From an uncultured Hungatella sp. (GTDB lineage: Bacteria > Bacillota > Clostridia > Lachnospirales > Lachnospiraceae), in the NCBI GenBank assembly GCA_947089145.1, contig CAMUJH010000014.1:1-64000 (forward strand): 64,000 nucleotides of DNA, in the 5' to 3' direction. How positions within the stretch are numbered: position 1 is the first letter of the stretch; every line of letters begins with the position of its first letter. The position numbers were made by a program, and so were the translations under genes. Below the pieces are notes generated by a model that searched no databases, was not told the DNA's origin, and saw only the letters and a list, made by a program, of their open reading frames with translations. Of this stretch, positions 1-7,041 are shown piece after piece.

Positions 1-53
1 CTATGACCCTCTGCTTGTAAGGCAGATGCTCTCCCAGCTGAGCTAAGACCCCC
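1..53 (-). tRNA. tRNA-Val (TAC), 3' end cut by window edge
   Basis: Read on the minus strand, this gives a 7-nt acceptor 5' arm (GGGGGTC at 53-47), a D arm with AGCTCAGCTGGGAGAGC, and an anticodon stem TCTGC/GCAGA closing the loop CTTACAA, so the anticodon is TAC (valine, GTA codons). The T arm and acceptor 3' arm lie beyond base 1. A consensus promoter sits just upstream at 85-113. Confidence 0.9.
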
Positions 54-84
54 TATACCTTGCCGCATTTGCGACTGCTTCATT

Positions 85-113
85 AGTATAATTGATATTG
101 TGTCAATTGTCAA
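85..113 (-). promoter_or_regulatory. sigma-A promoter of tRNA-Val
   Basis: On the minus strand there is a perfect -35 TTGACA (113-108), a 17-bp spacer, and a -10 TATACT (90-85), about 32 bp before the tRNA 5' end. The strength of the match fits a stable-RNA promoter. Confidence 0.8.
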
Positions 114-234
114 CATTTTTTTGACATTTTTTTGAAGTATTTTTTTTGACTATTTTTCCGGTATTTTTTCGGTATAATTTCATTTTTGTTTAAAGTATGG
201 TATACTGTAGGATAATGAAAGAGAGGAGTCTGTC

Positions 235-1158
235 ATGTATTATTTTATTGTAAACCCAAATGCCAGTGGCGGCCGAAGCAATAAGATATGGAAGCGGGTG
301 GAACGGCAACTGAATCATCTGGAAATCCCATACGAAGCCTATGTGACAGAGAAGCCTCTGGATGCTATGGCTTATGCCGCTGAGATTACCGAAGGCTGCC
401 GGGAACCTCGGGTTATCGTTGCCGTAGGCGGCGACGGAACCATGAATGAGGTGCTGGACGGGGTGGCGTTCTGCGGGCCGGTAACTTTGGGGTATATACC
501 TGCAGGGGCCGGCAACGATCTGGCGAAGAGCCTGAAACTGCCTGCATGGCCGTCCAGATGCTTAAGGAAAATCCTGAATCCCAAATACTATAAGCTTTTG
601 GATTACGGGGTCCTTTCCTATGGGGAGAAAATGGAGCACAGAAGGTTTATGGTCAGTGCTGGAATAGGAATGGACGGGGCAGTGTGTCATGGGCTGGCAT
701 GCTGGAAGATGAAACAGCCATTGAATAAGCTGCATGCGGGAAAGCTAAGTTACTGGGTAATGGGGATTCGGCAGCTGTTTACCTGTTACCCTGTGAAAGG
801 GTACCTTTTGCTGGACGGGAGCCAGAAGGTGGAATTGAACCACATTTATTTTATATCTGCCCACATCCACGCATATGAGGGCGGCGGGTTTAAATTCGCT
901 CCGGCGGCTGACCCTTGTGACGGAAAGCTGACCCTGTGCGTGGTTCATCACAGCGGAAAGATAAAGCTAATTCCGTTTCTTATCAGATCGCTTTTGGGGC
1001 ATTACAAAAAATATCGGGGAATCAGAAGCTATCAATGCAGGGAGGTAGAGATTCATACGGAGAGACCTATGCCGGTTCATGTGGATGGGGAAAGCTGTAT
1101 GAACCAGAAAGATATCCATTTACGATGTATTCAGGGAAAGGTCAGGATGATTGTATAG
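235..1158 (+). CDS. diacylglycerol/lipid kinase family protein (YegS/DagK-like)
   Basis: A 307-residue lipid kinase of the DAGK-catalytic fold, predicted to phosphorylate diacylglycerol or a related membrane lipid with ATP at the inner membrane face. Visible motifs are the N-terminal FIVNPNASGG strand-loop (residues 4-13), the nucleotide-binding GGDGT (65-69) and the PAGAGNDLA motif (89-97). There is no signal peptide or membrane span. The length is usual for YegS/BmrU-type enzymes. A GAGAGGAG ribosome site precedes the ATG, and an extended -10 (TGGTATACT, 198-206) lies upstream. It stands before ispF with a ~100-bp gap. The exact lipid substrate cannot be told from sequence. Confidence 0.88.
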   Translation: MYYFIVNPNASGGRSNKIWKRVERQLNHLEIPYEAYVTEKPLDAMAYAAEITEGCREPRVIVAVGGDGTMNEVLDGVAFCGPVTLGYIPAGAGNDLAKSLKLPAWPSRCLRKILNPKYYKLLDYGVLSYGEKMEHRRFMVSAGIGMDGAVCHGLACWKMKQPLNKLHAGKLSYWVMGIRQLFTCYPVKGYLLLDGSQKVELNHIYFISAHIHAYEGGGFKFAPAADPCDGKLTLCVVHHSGKIKLIPFLIRSLLGHYKKYRGIRSYQCREVEIHTERPMPVHVDGESCMNQKDIHLRCIQGKVRMIV

Positions 1159-1257
1159 ATATGGGATGAAGGATATAGATGAGATTTCCATAGGATAAAG
1201 CTGAAAAAGGCAAAATCTGACAGACTGACAATGCAAAGAGACGGAGGTTATATAAAT

Positions 1258-1833
1258 ATGAGAGCAGGCCTGGGATATGATGTACACCGCCTTACAGAAG
1301 GCAGGAAATTGATTTTAGGCGGGGTGGAGATTCCATATGAAAAGGGGCTTTTAGGACACTCGGATGCGGATGTGCTGGTTCATGCGGTGATGGATGCCCT
1401 TTTGGGGGCGGCGGCGCTGGGGGATATCGGGCAGCATTTTCCTGATACAGACCCCAGATATGAAGGAATTTCCAGCATAGAGCTTTTAAAGCATGTGGGG
1501 GCGCTTTTGGAGGCAGAAGGGTATGTTATTGAAAACATTGACGCCACGATTATTGCCCAAAGGCCCAAACTGGCGGCTTACCGCCCCCAAATGGCAGAAA
1601 ACATTGAGCAGGCCCTTAAGCTTGAAAAAGGCCGGGTAAGCGTGAAAGCCACTACAGAGGAAGGGTTGGGCTTTACCGGAACAGGGGAAGGAATTTCTTC
1701 TCAGGCCATTACATTATTGACATCCGCAGCAGATTACTGCTATGATGACAGAATGGGAATAAATGGGTGCAGCGGCTGCCAAGGATGCAGGCAGAGAAAC
1801 ATGGCGCCGGAATCAGTTAAGGAGGAAGAGTGA
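1258..1833 (+). CDS. ispF: 2-C-methyl-D-erythritol 2,4-cyclodiphosphate synthase, with Cys-rich C-terminal tail
   Basis: Converts CDP-methylerythritol 2-phosphate to the cyclodiphosphate in the non-mevalonate isoprenoid pathway. The ATG at 1258 is chosen over an upstream ATG at 1231 because GGAGG (1243-1247) is correctly spaced and the protein then opens with the family's [10 protein letters not shown]. Metal ligands Asp8, His10 and His42 and the GHSDADVL motif are present, as is the GTGEG region near residue 145. The core ends near residue 157, but this protein has 191 residues. The extra tail contains a CSGCQGC cluster, unusual for IspF. It is followed within 6 bp by cysS, so co-transcription is likely. 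Confidence 0.95.
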   Translation: MRAGLGYDVHRLTEGRKLILGGVEIPYEKGLLGHSDADVLVHAVMDALLGAAALGDIGQHFPDTDPRYEGISSIELLKHVGALLEAEGYVIENIDATIIAQRPKLAAYRPQMAENIEQALKLEKGRVSVKATTEEGLGFTGTGEGISSQAITLLTSAADYCYDDRMGINGCSGCQGCRQRNMAPESVKEEE

Positions 1834-1839
1834 AAACTT

Positions 1840-3249
1840 ATGAAAATATTTAATACATTAAGCGGCAGAAAGGAAGAGTTTGTTCCCTTGGAGCCTGGAA
1901 AAGTGAAGATGTATGTCTGCGGCCCTACGGTGTACAATTTTATTCATATTGGCAATGCGCGGCCTATGATCGTATTTGATACGGTCCGACGTTATCTGGA
2001 ATATAAAGGATATGAGGTAAATTTTGTTTCAAATTTTACGGATGTGGATGACAAGATCATTAAGAAAGCCGTGGAAGAAGATGTGGATTCCGCTGTTATT
2101 TCCGAGCGGTATATTAAAGAGTGCAAGGCAGACATGGCAGCCATGAACGTAAGGCCTGCTACGGTTCATCCCAAGGCTACGGAAGAGATCGATGGAATGC
2201 AGGATCTGATTCAGACGCTGATTGATAAGGGCCATGCATATGTGGCGGAGGACAAAACCGTATATTTCAGGACTTCCTCTTTTAAGGAATACGGCAAGCT
2301 GTCTCACAAGAATCTGGACGACCTGCAGTCAGGGTTTAGGGAATTGAAAGTAACCGGGGAGGACAAAAAGGAGGAACCGTCGGATTTCGTGCTGTGGAAA
2401 CCGAAAAAAGAAGGGGAGCCTTACTGGGAGTCACCCTGGTGCGAGGGACGTCCCGGATGGCATATTGAGTGTTCTGCCATGTCCAGGAAATATCTTGGGG
2501 AGCAGATTGATATTCACGGCGGCGGTGAGGATCTGATCTTTCCCCATCACGAAAATGAGATCGCCCAAAGTGAGGCTGCCAGCGGAAAAGAGTTTGCCAA
2601 ATACTGGATGCACAACGGGTTTCTGAATATTGACAATAAAAAGATGTCAAAATCTTTGGGGAATTTTTTTACGGTCCGGGAGATCTCTGAGAAGTTCGAT
2701 CTGCAGGTGCTCCGCTTCTTTATGCTCAGTGCCCATTACCGCAGCCCCCTGAATTTCAGCGGGGAGCTTATGGAGGCGTCGAAAAACGGCCTGGAGCGGA
2801 TTTATAACGGCCTGGATAGGCTCAGAGAACTGGAAGCCAAGGTTAAGGAAGAAAAACTTTTGGACAGTGAAAAAATATCGTACCAGGAGTCTTTGGACTT
2901 AACTGCCAAATTTGAGGCGGCCATGGAAGATGATTTTAATACGGCGGACGCAGTGTCAGCGATATTTGAGTTGGTGAAGCTGGGCAATTCTACGGCAGGC
3001 TCTGACAGCAGCAGAGAGTACGTGGCCGCTTTGAGAAAGACTCTGGAAACTCTCTGCGATGTTCTGGGAATTGTGACAAAGCGGAACAAGGAGGTTCTGG
3101 ATCAGGAAGTGGAGGCCATGATTGCTGCCAGAGGGCAGGCCAGGAAAGAGAAGAATTTTGCTCTTGCGGACGAGATACGCCAAAAGCTTCTGGATATGGG
3201 CATTGTGCTGGAGGATACGAGAGAAGGCGTTAAATGGAAGAGGGCATAA
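1840..3249 (+). CDS. cysS: cysteinyl-tRNA synthetase
   Basis: Class I aminoacyl-tRNA synthetase that charges tRNA-Cys. Visible are the zinc/active-site Cys of YVCGPTVYN (Cys27), the HIGH-type signature HIGN (36-39), the zinc-site stretch CEGRPGWHIECSAM, GEDLIFPHHENE, and KMSKS at about 268-272. The 469-residue length is normal. It begins 6 bp after ispF and overlaps the start of mrnC by 16 bp. The order cysS-mrnC-rlmB is a common Firmicute translation/RNA-processing cluster. Confidence 0.98.
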   Translation: MKIFNTLSGRKEEFVPLEPGKVKMYVCGPTVYNFIHIGNARPMIVFDTVRRYLEYKGYEVNFVSNFTDVDDKIIKKAVEEDVDSAVISERYIKECKADMAAMNVRPATVHPKATEEIDGMQDLIQTLIDKGHAYVAEDKTVYFRTSSFKEYGKLSHKNLDDLQSGFRELKVTGEDKKEEPSDFVLWKPKKEGEPYWESPWCEGRPGWHIECSAMSRKYLGEQIDIHGGGEDLIFPHHENEIAQSEAASGKEFAKYWMHNGFLNIDNKKMSKSLGNFFTVREISEKFDLQVLRFFMLSAHYRSPLNFSGELMEASKNGLERIYNGLDRLRELEAKVKEEKLLDSEKISYQESLDLTAKFEAAMEDDFNTADAVSAIFELVKLGNSTAGSDSSREYVAALRKTLETLCDVLGIVTKRNKEVLDQEVEAMIAARGQARKEKNFALADEIRQKLLDMGIVLEDTREGVKWKRA

Positions 3250-3683
3250 GGACGCCTATGGGGTTTACAGAGGCGTATCAGGAGAAGATGGGGATCGGGA
3301 AGGCTGATCCGGCCATGTATTCCCCTCTGGCCCTGGCCTATTTGGGCGACGGGGTTTATGAGGTGATAATCCGCGCCAGGGTGTTGAGCCAGGGCAATAT
3401 GCAGGTAAATAAGATGCATAAGAAAAGCACTTCCCTGGTAAAAGCCCAGACTCAGGCCAGGCTGATACGGCTGCTGGAGCCGGAGCTTACGGATGAAGAG
3501 AGGGCGGTATTTAAGCGGGGAAGAAACGCCAAGTCTGCGACTGCGGCAAAGAATGCCACGATCACCGATTACCGCGCAGCCACCGGGTTTGAGGCGCTGG
3601 TGGGGTATCTGTACCTGTCGGAACGTTTTGAACGGCTGTCGCAGCTTATCAGCCGGGGATTAGAAGAGATAGGAGAAGCTTAA
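3234..3683 (+). CDS. mrnC: Mini-ribonuclease 3
   Basis: Small RNase III-like endonuclease lacking a dsRNA-binding domain. In Bacillus it matures the 23S rRNA ends. The 149-residue protein has the RNase III signature around YLGDGVYEVIIR (near residue 37) and the second catalytic segment ATGFEALVGYLYL (near 122-134). The ATG at 3234 overlaps cysS by 16 bp. A second ATG at 3258 (MGFTEAYQ) is an alternative start, and the first ten residues are not typical of the family. It is probably translationally coupled to cysS and followed 5 bp later by rlmB. Confidence 0.93.
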   Translation: MEEGIRTPMGFTEAYQEKMGIGKADPAMYSPLALAYLGDGVYEVIIRARVLSQGNMQVNKMHKKSTSLVKAQTQARLIRLLEPELTDEERAVFKRGRNAKSATAAKNATITDYRAATGFEALVGYLYLSERFERLSQLISRGLEEIGEA

Positions 3684-3688
3684 ATAGC

Positions 3689-4429
3689 ATGAACGAGGAA
3701 AATCTACTGATAGAGGGAAGGAACGCAGTTCTTGAGGCATTCCGATCCGGAAAAACCATTGATAAGCTGTATGTATTGGACGGATGCAAAGACGGGCCGG
3801 TACAGACCATTATCAGAGAAGCCAGGAAACAGGATACCATTATCACCTTTGTTTCCAGAGAGAGGCTGGATCAGCTGTCCGGGACCAGGAACCACCAGGG
3901 CGTTATTGCCCAGGGAGCCGCATATGGATATGTGCAGGTGGAGGACATTCTGGAGAAGGCCAGACAGAAGGGGGAGCCGCCTTTTGTGATCCTGCTGGAC
4001 GGCATTGAGGACCCCCATAACCTGGGAGCGATTATCAGGACGGCTAATCTGGCCGGGGCGCATGGGGTTATCATCCCTAAGAGAAGGGCTGTGGGGCTGA
4101 CGGCCACGGTGGCCAAGACATCCGCCGGGGCGCTGAACTATACAGGCGTGGCCAAGGTTACAAATCTGTCGTCTGCCATTGAGAAGCTGAAAAAAGAGGG
4201 ACTTTGGTTCGTGTGCGCAGATATGGGCGGAGAGCTGATGTACCGGCTGGATTTAAAGGGGCCTATTGGGCTGGTAGTTGGAAATGAAGGAGACGGTGTC
4301 AGCAAGCTGGTAAGAGAGAAGTGCGATCTGGCGGCGTCGATTCCCATGAAAGGGGAGATCGATTCCCTGAATGCCTCTGTGGCAGCGGGAATTTTGGCAT
4401 ATGAGATTGTGAGACAGAGGCTGCTGTAG
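3689..4429 (+). CDS. rlmB: 23S rRNA (guanosine-2'-O)-methyltransferase RlmB/TrmH-type
   Basis: SPOUT-class methyltransferase expected to methylate the ribose of G2251 in 23S rRNA using SAM. An N-terminal substrate-binding domain (IEGRNAVLEAF) is followed by the three SpoU motifs: DGIEDPHNLGAIIRTA, then GLVVGNEGDGV, then the C-terminal IPMKGEIDSLNASVA knot segment. It has 246 residues, normal for the family. It is the last gene of the ispF-cysS-mrnC-rlmB run; a hairpin terminator serving the opposite strand lies about 50 bp downstream. Confidence 0.93.
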   Translation: MNEENLLIEGRNAVLEAFRSGKTIDKLYVLDGCKDGPVQTIIREARKQDTIITFVSRERLDQLSGTRNHQGVIAQGAAYGYVQVEDILEKARQKGEPPFVILLDGIEDPHNLGAIIRTANLAGAHGVIIPKRRAVGLTATVAKTSAGALNYTGVAKVTNLSSAIEKLKKEGLWFVCADMGGELMYRLDLKGPIGLVVGNEGDGVSKLVREKCDLAASIPMKGEIDSLNASVAAGILAYEIVRQRLL

Positions 4430-4472
4430 GGCAGTCTCTGCTTTTGGGCGGGGATGTTTGGGGGGAGAGCAG

Positions 4473-4515
4473 AAAAAATAAAAAGCCCAAGTTTCCTATA
4501 AAGAAACTTGGGCTT
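4473..4515 (-). terminator. intrinsic terminator of tRNA-Trp
   Basis: A perfect 13-bp stem (4483-4495 with 4503-4515) and 7-nt loop. On the minus strand it is followed by a U-rich run (TTTTTATTTTTT). It ends the tRNA-Trp transcript and sits between it and the convergent rlmB gene. Confidence 0.85.
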
Positions 4516-4523
4516 GTAATCAG

Positions 4524-4594
4524 CAGGGGAAGAGGGGCTCGAACCCCCATCTACGGTTTTGGAGACCGCTGCTCTACCATTGAACTATTCCCCT
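4524..4594 (-). tRNA. tRNA-Trp (CCA)
   Basis: A full cloverleaf on the minus strand: acceptor AGGGGAA/TTCCCCT with discriminator G, a D arm with GTTCAATGGTAGAGC, anticodon stem GCGGT/ACCGT closing loop CTCCAAA (anticodon CCA), and T arm GGGGG-TTCGAGC-CCCTC. The 3' CCA is not encoded. A consensus promoter (4641-4669) and a terminator (4473-4515) bracket it. Confidence 0.96.
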
Positions 4595-4640
4595 GTATGG
4601 GTTTCTGTAATGCTTAAAATGTTTGTTGAACGCAAGAAAT

Positions 4641-4669
4641 AATATATCATAGAAGCAAAAGTATGTCAA
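4641..4669 (-). promoter_or_regulatory. sigma-A promoter of tRNA-Trp
   Basis: Minus strand -35 TTGACA (4669-4664), 17-bp spacer, -10 TATATT (4646-4641), about 47 bp upstream of the tRNA 5' end. Confidence 0.75.
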
Positions 4670-4737
4670 CTTCTTTTTTTACTTTTTTAGCGAATTTTGA
4701 AAAATGTGTTACTGTTCAGGAAGAGACAGAGAGGAGT

Positions 4738-5352
4738 ATGGATGACGTTATGATACAAAAGGCGGAGCTTAGGAAACAGATGCTTAAAAGACGGGACGGA
4801 TTGGGGAAAGATTACTGCATGGATTCGGACAGAAGGATTCTGGAGCGGGTTTTGGAGATGAAGGAATACAGACAGGCACACGTGATTTTTACTTATGTGA
4901 GCATAGAAGGAGAGGTGGATACCAGAGGGCTGATTCTGCAGGCTTTGAACCACGGAAAACAGGTGGCGGTTCCAAGGTGCGGCAAAAGTGGGATCATGAA
5001 AGCGTACGGCATCGAAAATATGGGGGAGCTTGAGCCGGGAATCCATGGCATTTTAGAGCCGGTGAAATGGTGTCAGGAGGTACAGGCAGAAGATATGGGG
5101 CTGGTGCTGGTTCCATGTGTCTGCTGCAGCGAAGCGGGGGTGAGGCTTGGGTACGGAGGCGGCTATTATGACCGGTATCTGCCAAGGACTTTGGCTCCCG
5201 CAGCGGCGCTGTGCAGGGAGGAGATGATGGCGCAACGTGTCCCAGGGGAAGAACATGACTGGGTTATGGACTTTGTGGTTACAGAGAAGCGGGTCATCAA
5301 CGTTCAAAAAAATCGGGCGGCATCTCCCGGCGGCCAAAGACCGGTCGGATGA
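4738..5352 (+). CDS. 5-formyltetrahydrofolate cyclo-ligase
   Basis: ATP-dependent enzyme converting 5-formyl-THF to 5,10-methenyl-THF in one-carbon metabolism. Typical features are the N-terminal KAELRKQMLKRRDG, the middle PRCGKSG region, and the C-terminal substrate loop RLGYGGGYYDRYL. The frame is open back to 4663, but that part overlaps the tRNA-Trp promoter and does not match the family. GAGGAG (4731-4736) favours the ATG at 4738 or the ATG at 4750 (MIQKAELRK). The 4750 start has better spacing and resembles known N-termini. The C-terminal ~15 residues are poorly conserved in character. Confidence 0.92.
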   Translation: MDDVMIQKAELRKQMLKRRDGLGKDYCMDSDRRILERVLEMKEYRQAHVIFTYVSIEGEVDTRGLILQALNHGKQVAVPRCGKSGIMKAYGIENMGELEPGIHGILEPVKWCQEVQAEDMGLVLVPCVCCSEAGVRLGYGGGYYDRYLPRTLAPAAALCREEMMAQRVPGEEHDWVMDFVVTEKRVINVQKNRAASPGGQRPVG

Positions 5353-5688
5353 TTACGGCTGGGAGACGGCGAGAAAACCGCAGCAGGCGGACTTTTGAAA
5401 GCGGAAGCCGGACAGGAAAGGAATTTTTACCAAAATTAAAGAATTCCAGCAGCGTTCTTCAGGGAAAACAGGCGAGGCAAAACGGGAAGTGCCGGAAAGC
5501 AACGAAACAATTAAGTGTTTCTTTGCATAAAATGTTTAGAAGATAAAAATTAGAAAGTACTTTTTTGCACAAGAAATTCCATAAATCCGGTAATTAGGTA
5601 AAATTTGACAATATGCAGGAAAAATGCTATAACGTGGATAACAGCAAAATCGTTTGCTGCACGTCATAGCCATAAGGAGATGAAGTTT
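5353..5688 (+). other. intergenic stretch with a short open frame, no supported gene
   Basis: The stretch between the cyclo-ligase stop and the HPr-like start. One frame from about 5401 to 5529 reads as a Lys/Glu-rich peptide (KIKEFQQRSSGKTGEAK) but has no start codon after its preceding stop. A 65-residue frame from 5349 is basic and low in complexity. Either could be a decayed gene end. No clear terminator for the cyclo-ligase was found. Confidence 0.35.
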
Positions 5689-5931
5689 ATGAAACAGAAA
5701 AGAATATTTTTACCGACTATCGAAGATGCAAAGAAATTTGTAGCGGCGGCTTCCCAGTGTGATTTTGAGATTGATATTTTTTATAATCGCATTATTATTG
5801 ATGCCAAATCCATTCTGGGGGTGTTGAGCCTGGATTTGACCCGTGTTCTGACTGTGGAGTATGACGGGGAGAATAAAGAATTTGAGGCATTTTTGGAGAA
5901 GAAGTCTGCAAGCAGGCGCACTGCCGCTTAA
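5689..5931 (+). CDS. HPr-family domain protein lacking the phosphorylatable histidine
   Basis: An 80-residue protein with the HPr fold pattern. The segment TIEDAKKFVAAASQC corresponds to the first helix, and KSILGVLSLDL closely matches the HPr Ser46 region (KSIMGVMSL). The position of the phospho-accepting His15 (GLHARP in HPr) is replaced by FLPTIED, so it cannot act as a PTS phosphocarrier. A regulatory role, as proposed for Crh-like proteins, is inference. The ATG at 5689 is preceded by AAGGAG (5674-5679) with 9-nt spacing, and a terminator follows at 5961-5993. Confidence 0.75.
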   Translation: MKQKRIFLPTIEDAKKFVAAASQCDFEIDIFYNRIIIDAKSILGVLSLDLTRVLTVEYDGENKEFEAFLEKKSASRRTAA

Positions 5932-5960
5932 AAGCGTCTTTTATGAGGAAAGGAAAATGG

Positions 5961-5993
5961 GGACCGGGACACGGGATGTGTTCCGGTCTTTTT
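5961..5993 (+). terminator. intrinsic terminator of the HPr-like gene
   Basis: An 11-bp stem with one mismatch (5962-5972 with 5978-5988) followed by a run of five T, 30 bp after the stop codon. Confidence 0.85.
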
Positions 5994-5995
5994 AA

Positions 5996-6133
5996 TGGTG
6001 CGCCAACATGCGGAATGGAATTTGGTATTGCGGTGGATATTTCGTATTGCAGACTGCATTTAACAGCAAGAGACTCCGTGAACTTGGATATCCAACATTC
6101 ACAGAGTTTTATCTGAAAGTATGCGAAAACTAA
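5996..6133 (+). pseudogene. C-terminal fragment of a group II intron maturase/reverse transcriptase
   Basis: An open frame of 45 codons with no start codon of its own. It contains a GIWYCGG turn, then an NSKRLRELGYPTFTEFYL ending, which matches the usual C-terminus of intron-encoded proteins (a glycine/tryptophan turn, then an N-x-x-L-x-x-x-GY-x-(S/T) helix and a final Tyr). An in-frame stop at 5993 precedes it. The identification rests on this pattern together with the intron RNA domains that follow. Confidence 0.6.
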
Positions 6134-6215
6134 GGAACCGCCGTATACGGAACCGTATGTACAGTGGTGGGAGGTCGGTAGATAAAATAATTATCTGCCT
6201 CCTACCCGATCTTGA
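5996..6215 (+). mobile_element. group II intron 3' remnant (maturase C-terminus plus domains V-VI)
   Basis: The end of an intron-encoded reverse transcriptase frame (stop at 6131-6133) is followed directly by a ~34-nt hairpin of domain V type: ACCGCCGTATACGG, a short loop, then CGTATGTACAGTGGT. A second stem containing AGATAA/TTATCT resembles domain VI. This order of ORF end, domain V, domain VI is how bacterial group II introns finish. The 5' part of the intron is missing: upstream lies the HPr-like gene's terminator. The element is therefore truncated and not self-mobile. Confidence 0.7.
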
Positions 6216-6217
6216 TG

Positions 6218-6814
6218 CTATGGGGATAAATATTTTAGAAAACAGTCATCATACTGGCTGTCCGGCAGCAGGATGGCGTTCATGCCTCTGAAAAACGGTT
6301 CGGCAAAATTAAGGCTGCCGTTTTGGATACACCAGTTAGTTTCAAAGCCCATAAAAGAGTAAGCTATCATCTGATAAATTAATTCGGGGGAATTCATGTT
6401 ATGGATTTCCCCTTTTTCCTGAGCTTTTTTTATGATAATAATGCACAAGGCGGTAAGGGATTCTCGCATGTCAAAGCTGTGCCGGTTCTGATTCAGATTG
6501 GAGATTAAAAGCTGGCTGAACAGATCCCATCCCATAGCCAGAGTATCGGCAATAAGGGAGGAAAATACCACATAGAGCTGTTCTATGTGGGACTCAGCCT
6601 GGATAAAGAGGCAGGTGTCATGAAGGATGTTGTTAATGGTGTGGTCATAGATGTCCAGGATTAGGTCTTCCTTGGAGTTTACATAGTTATAAAATGTAGG
6701 CTTTGTAATGTGGCAGGACTGACAGATATCGTTAATGGTCACATTGTTATAACCATGCTTTTTAAATAATTCTATGGCAGTGGCCGTGATGACGGCTTTG
6801 TCGATTTTAGGCAT
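6218..6814 (-). CDS. TetR/AcrR family transcriptional regulator
   Basis: A 198-residue one-component regulator with the TetR N-terminal helix-turn-helix (ATAIELFKKHGYNNVTINDIC, then ITKPTFYNYVNSKEDLI, residues ~11-60) and a variable ligand-binding C-terminal domain. It is divergent from the old-yellow-enzyme gene at 7042, with a 227-bp shared control region, so local regulation of that enzyme is likely but inferred. Its stop codon lies 3 bp from the group II intron remnant. The effector is unknown. Confidence 0.9.
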   Translation of the reverse strand: MPKIDKAVITATAIELFKKHGYNNVTINDICQSCHITKPTFYNYVNSKEDLILDIYDHTINNILHDTCLFIQAESHIEQLYVVFSSLIADTLAMGWDLFSQLLISNLNQNRHSFDMRESLTALCIIIIKKAQEKGEIHNMNSPELIYQMIAYSFMGFETNWCIQNGSLNFAEPFFRGMNAILLPDSQYDDCFLKYLSP

Positions 6815-6964
6815 AGTGTTACCTTTCTGGGAGGAAAATAAATTTGAGACATGCGAAAGCAGGTGCTGCCGGGAAAGTGCGGTTAGTATCTGAACTGCTG
6901 TATTTTAAGCACGCCTTTCATCCTATTTTAGAACAATTTGATGAAAAAATCAATGCGGATTCCA

Positions 6965-7030
6965 TTGACAGTTGGATGTTTTTATGATAAAATTTTAACC
7001 AGGGTAAAGAAGAATATTACCAGAGTAAAG
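6965..7030 (+). promoter_or_regulatory. promoter of the flavin oxidoreductase gene with downstream direct repeats
   Basis: -35 TTGACA (6965-6970), 17-bp spacer, -10 TAAAAT (6988-6993). Just downstream, two copies of CCAGRGTAAAG (6999-7009 and 7020-7030) lie exactly 21 bp apart, two helical turns. They cover the likely transcript start and leader, where a repressor could bind. TetR operators are usually palindromic, so the link to the divergent TetR gene is only a suggestion. Confidence 0.65.
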
Positions 7031-7041
7031 GATAGGGAACT

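Noticed and set aside
4663-4737. N-terminal extension of the formyl-THF cyclo-ligase
   Set aside because: It overlaps the tRNA-Trp promoter on the other strand, lacks a ribosome site and does not match family N-termini.
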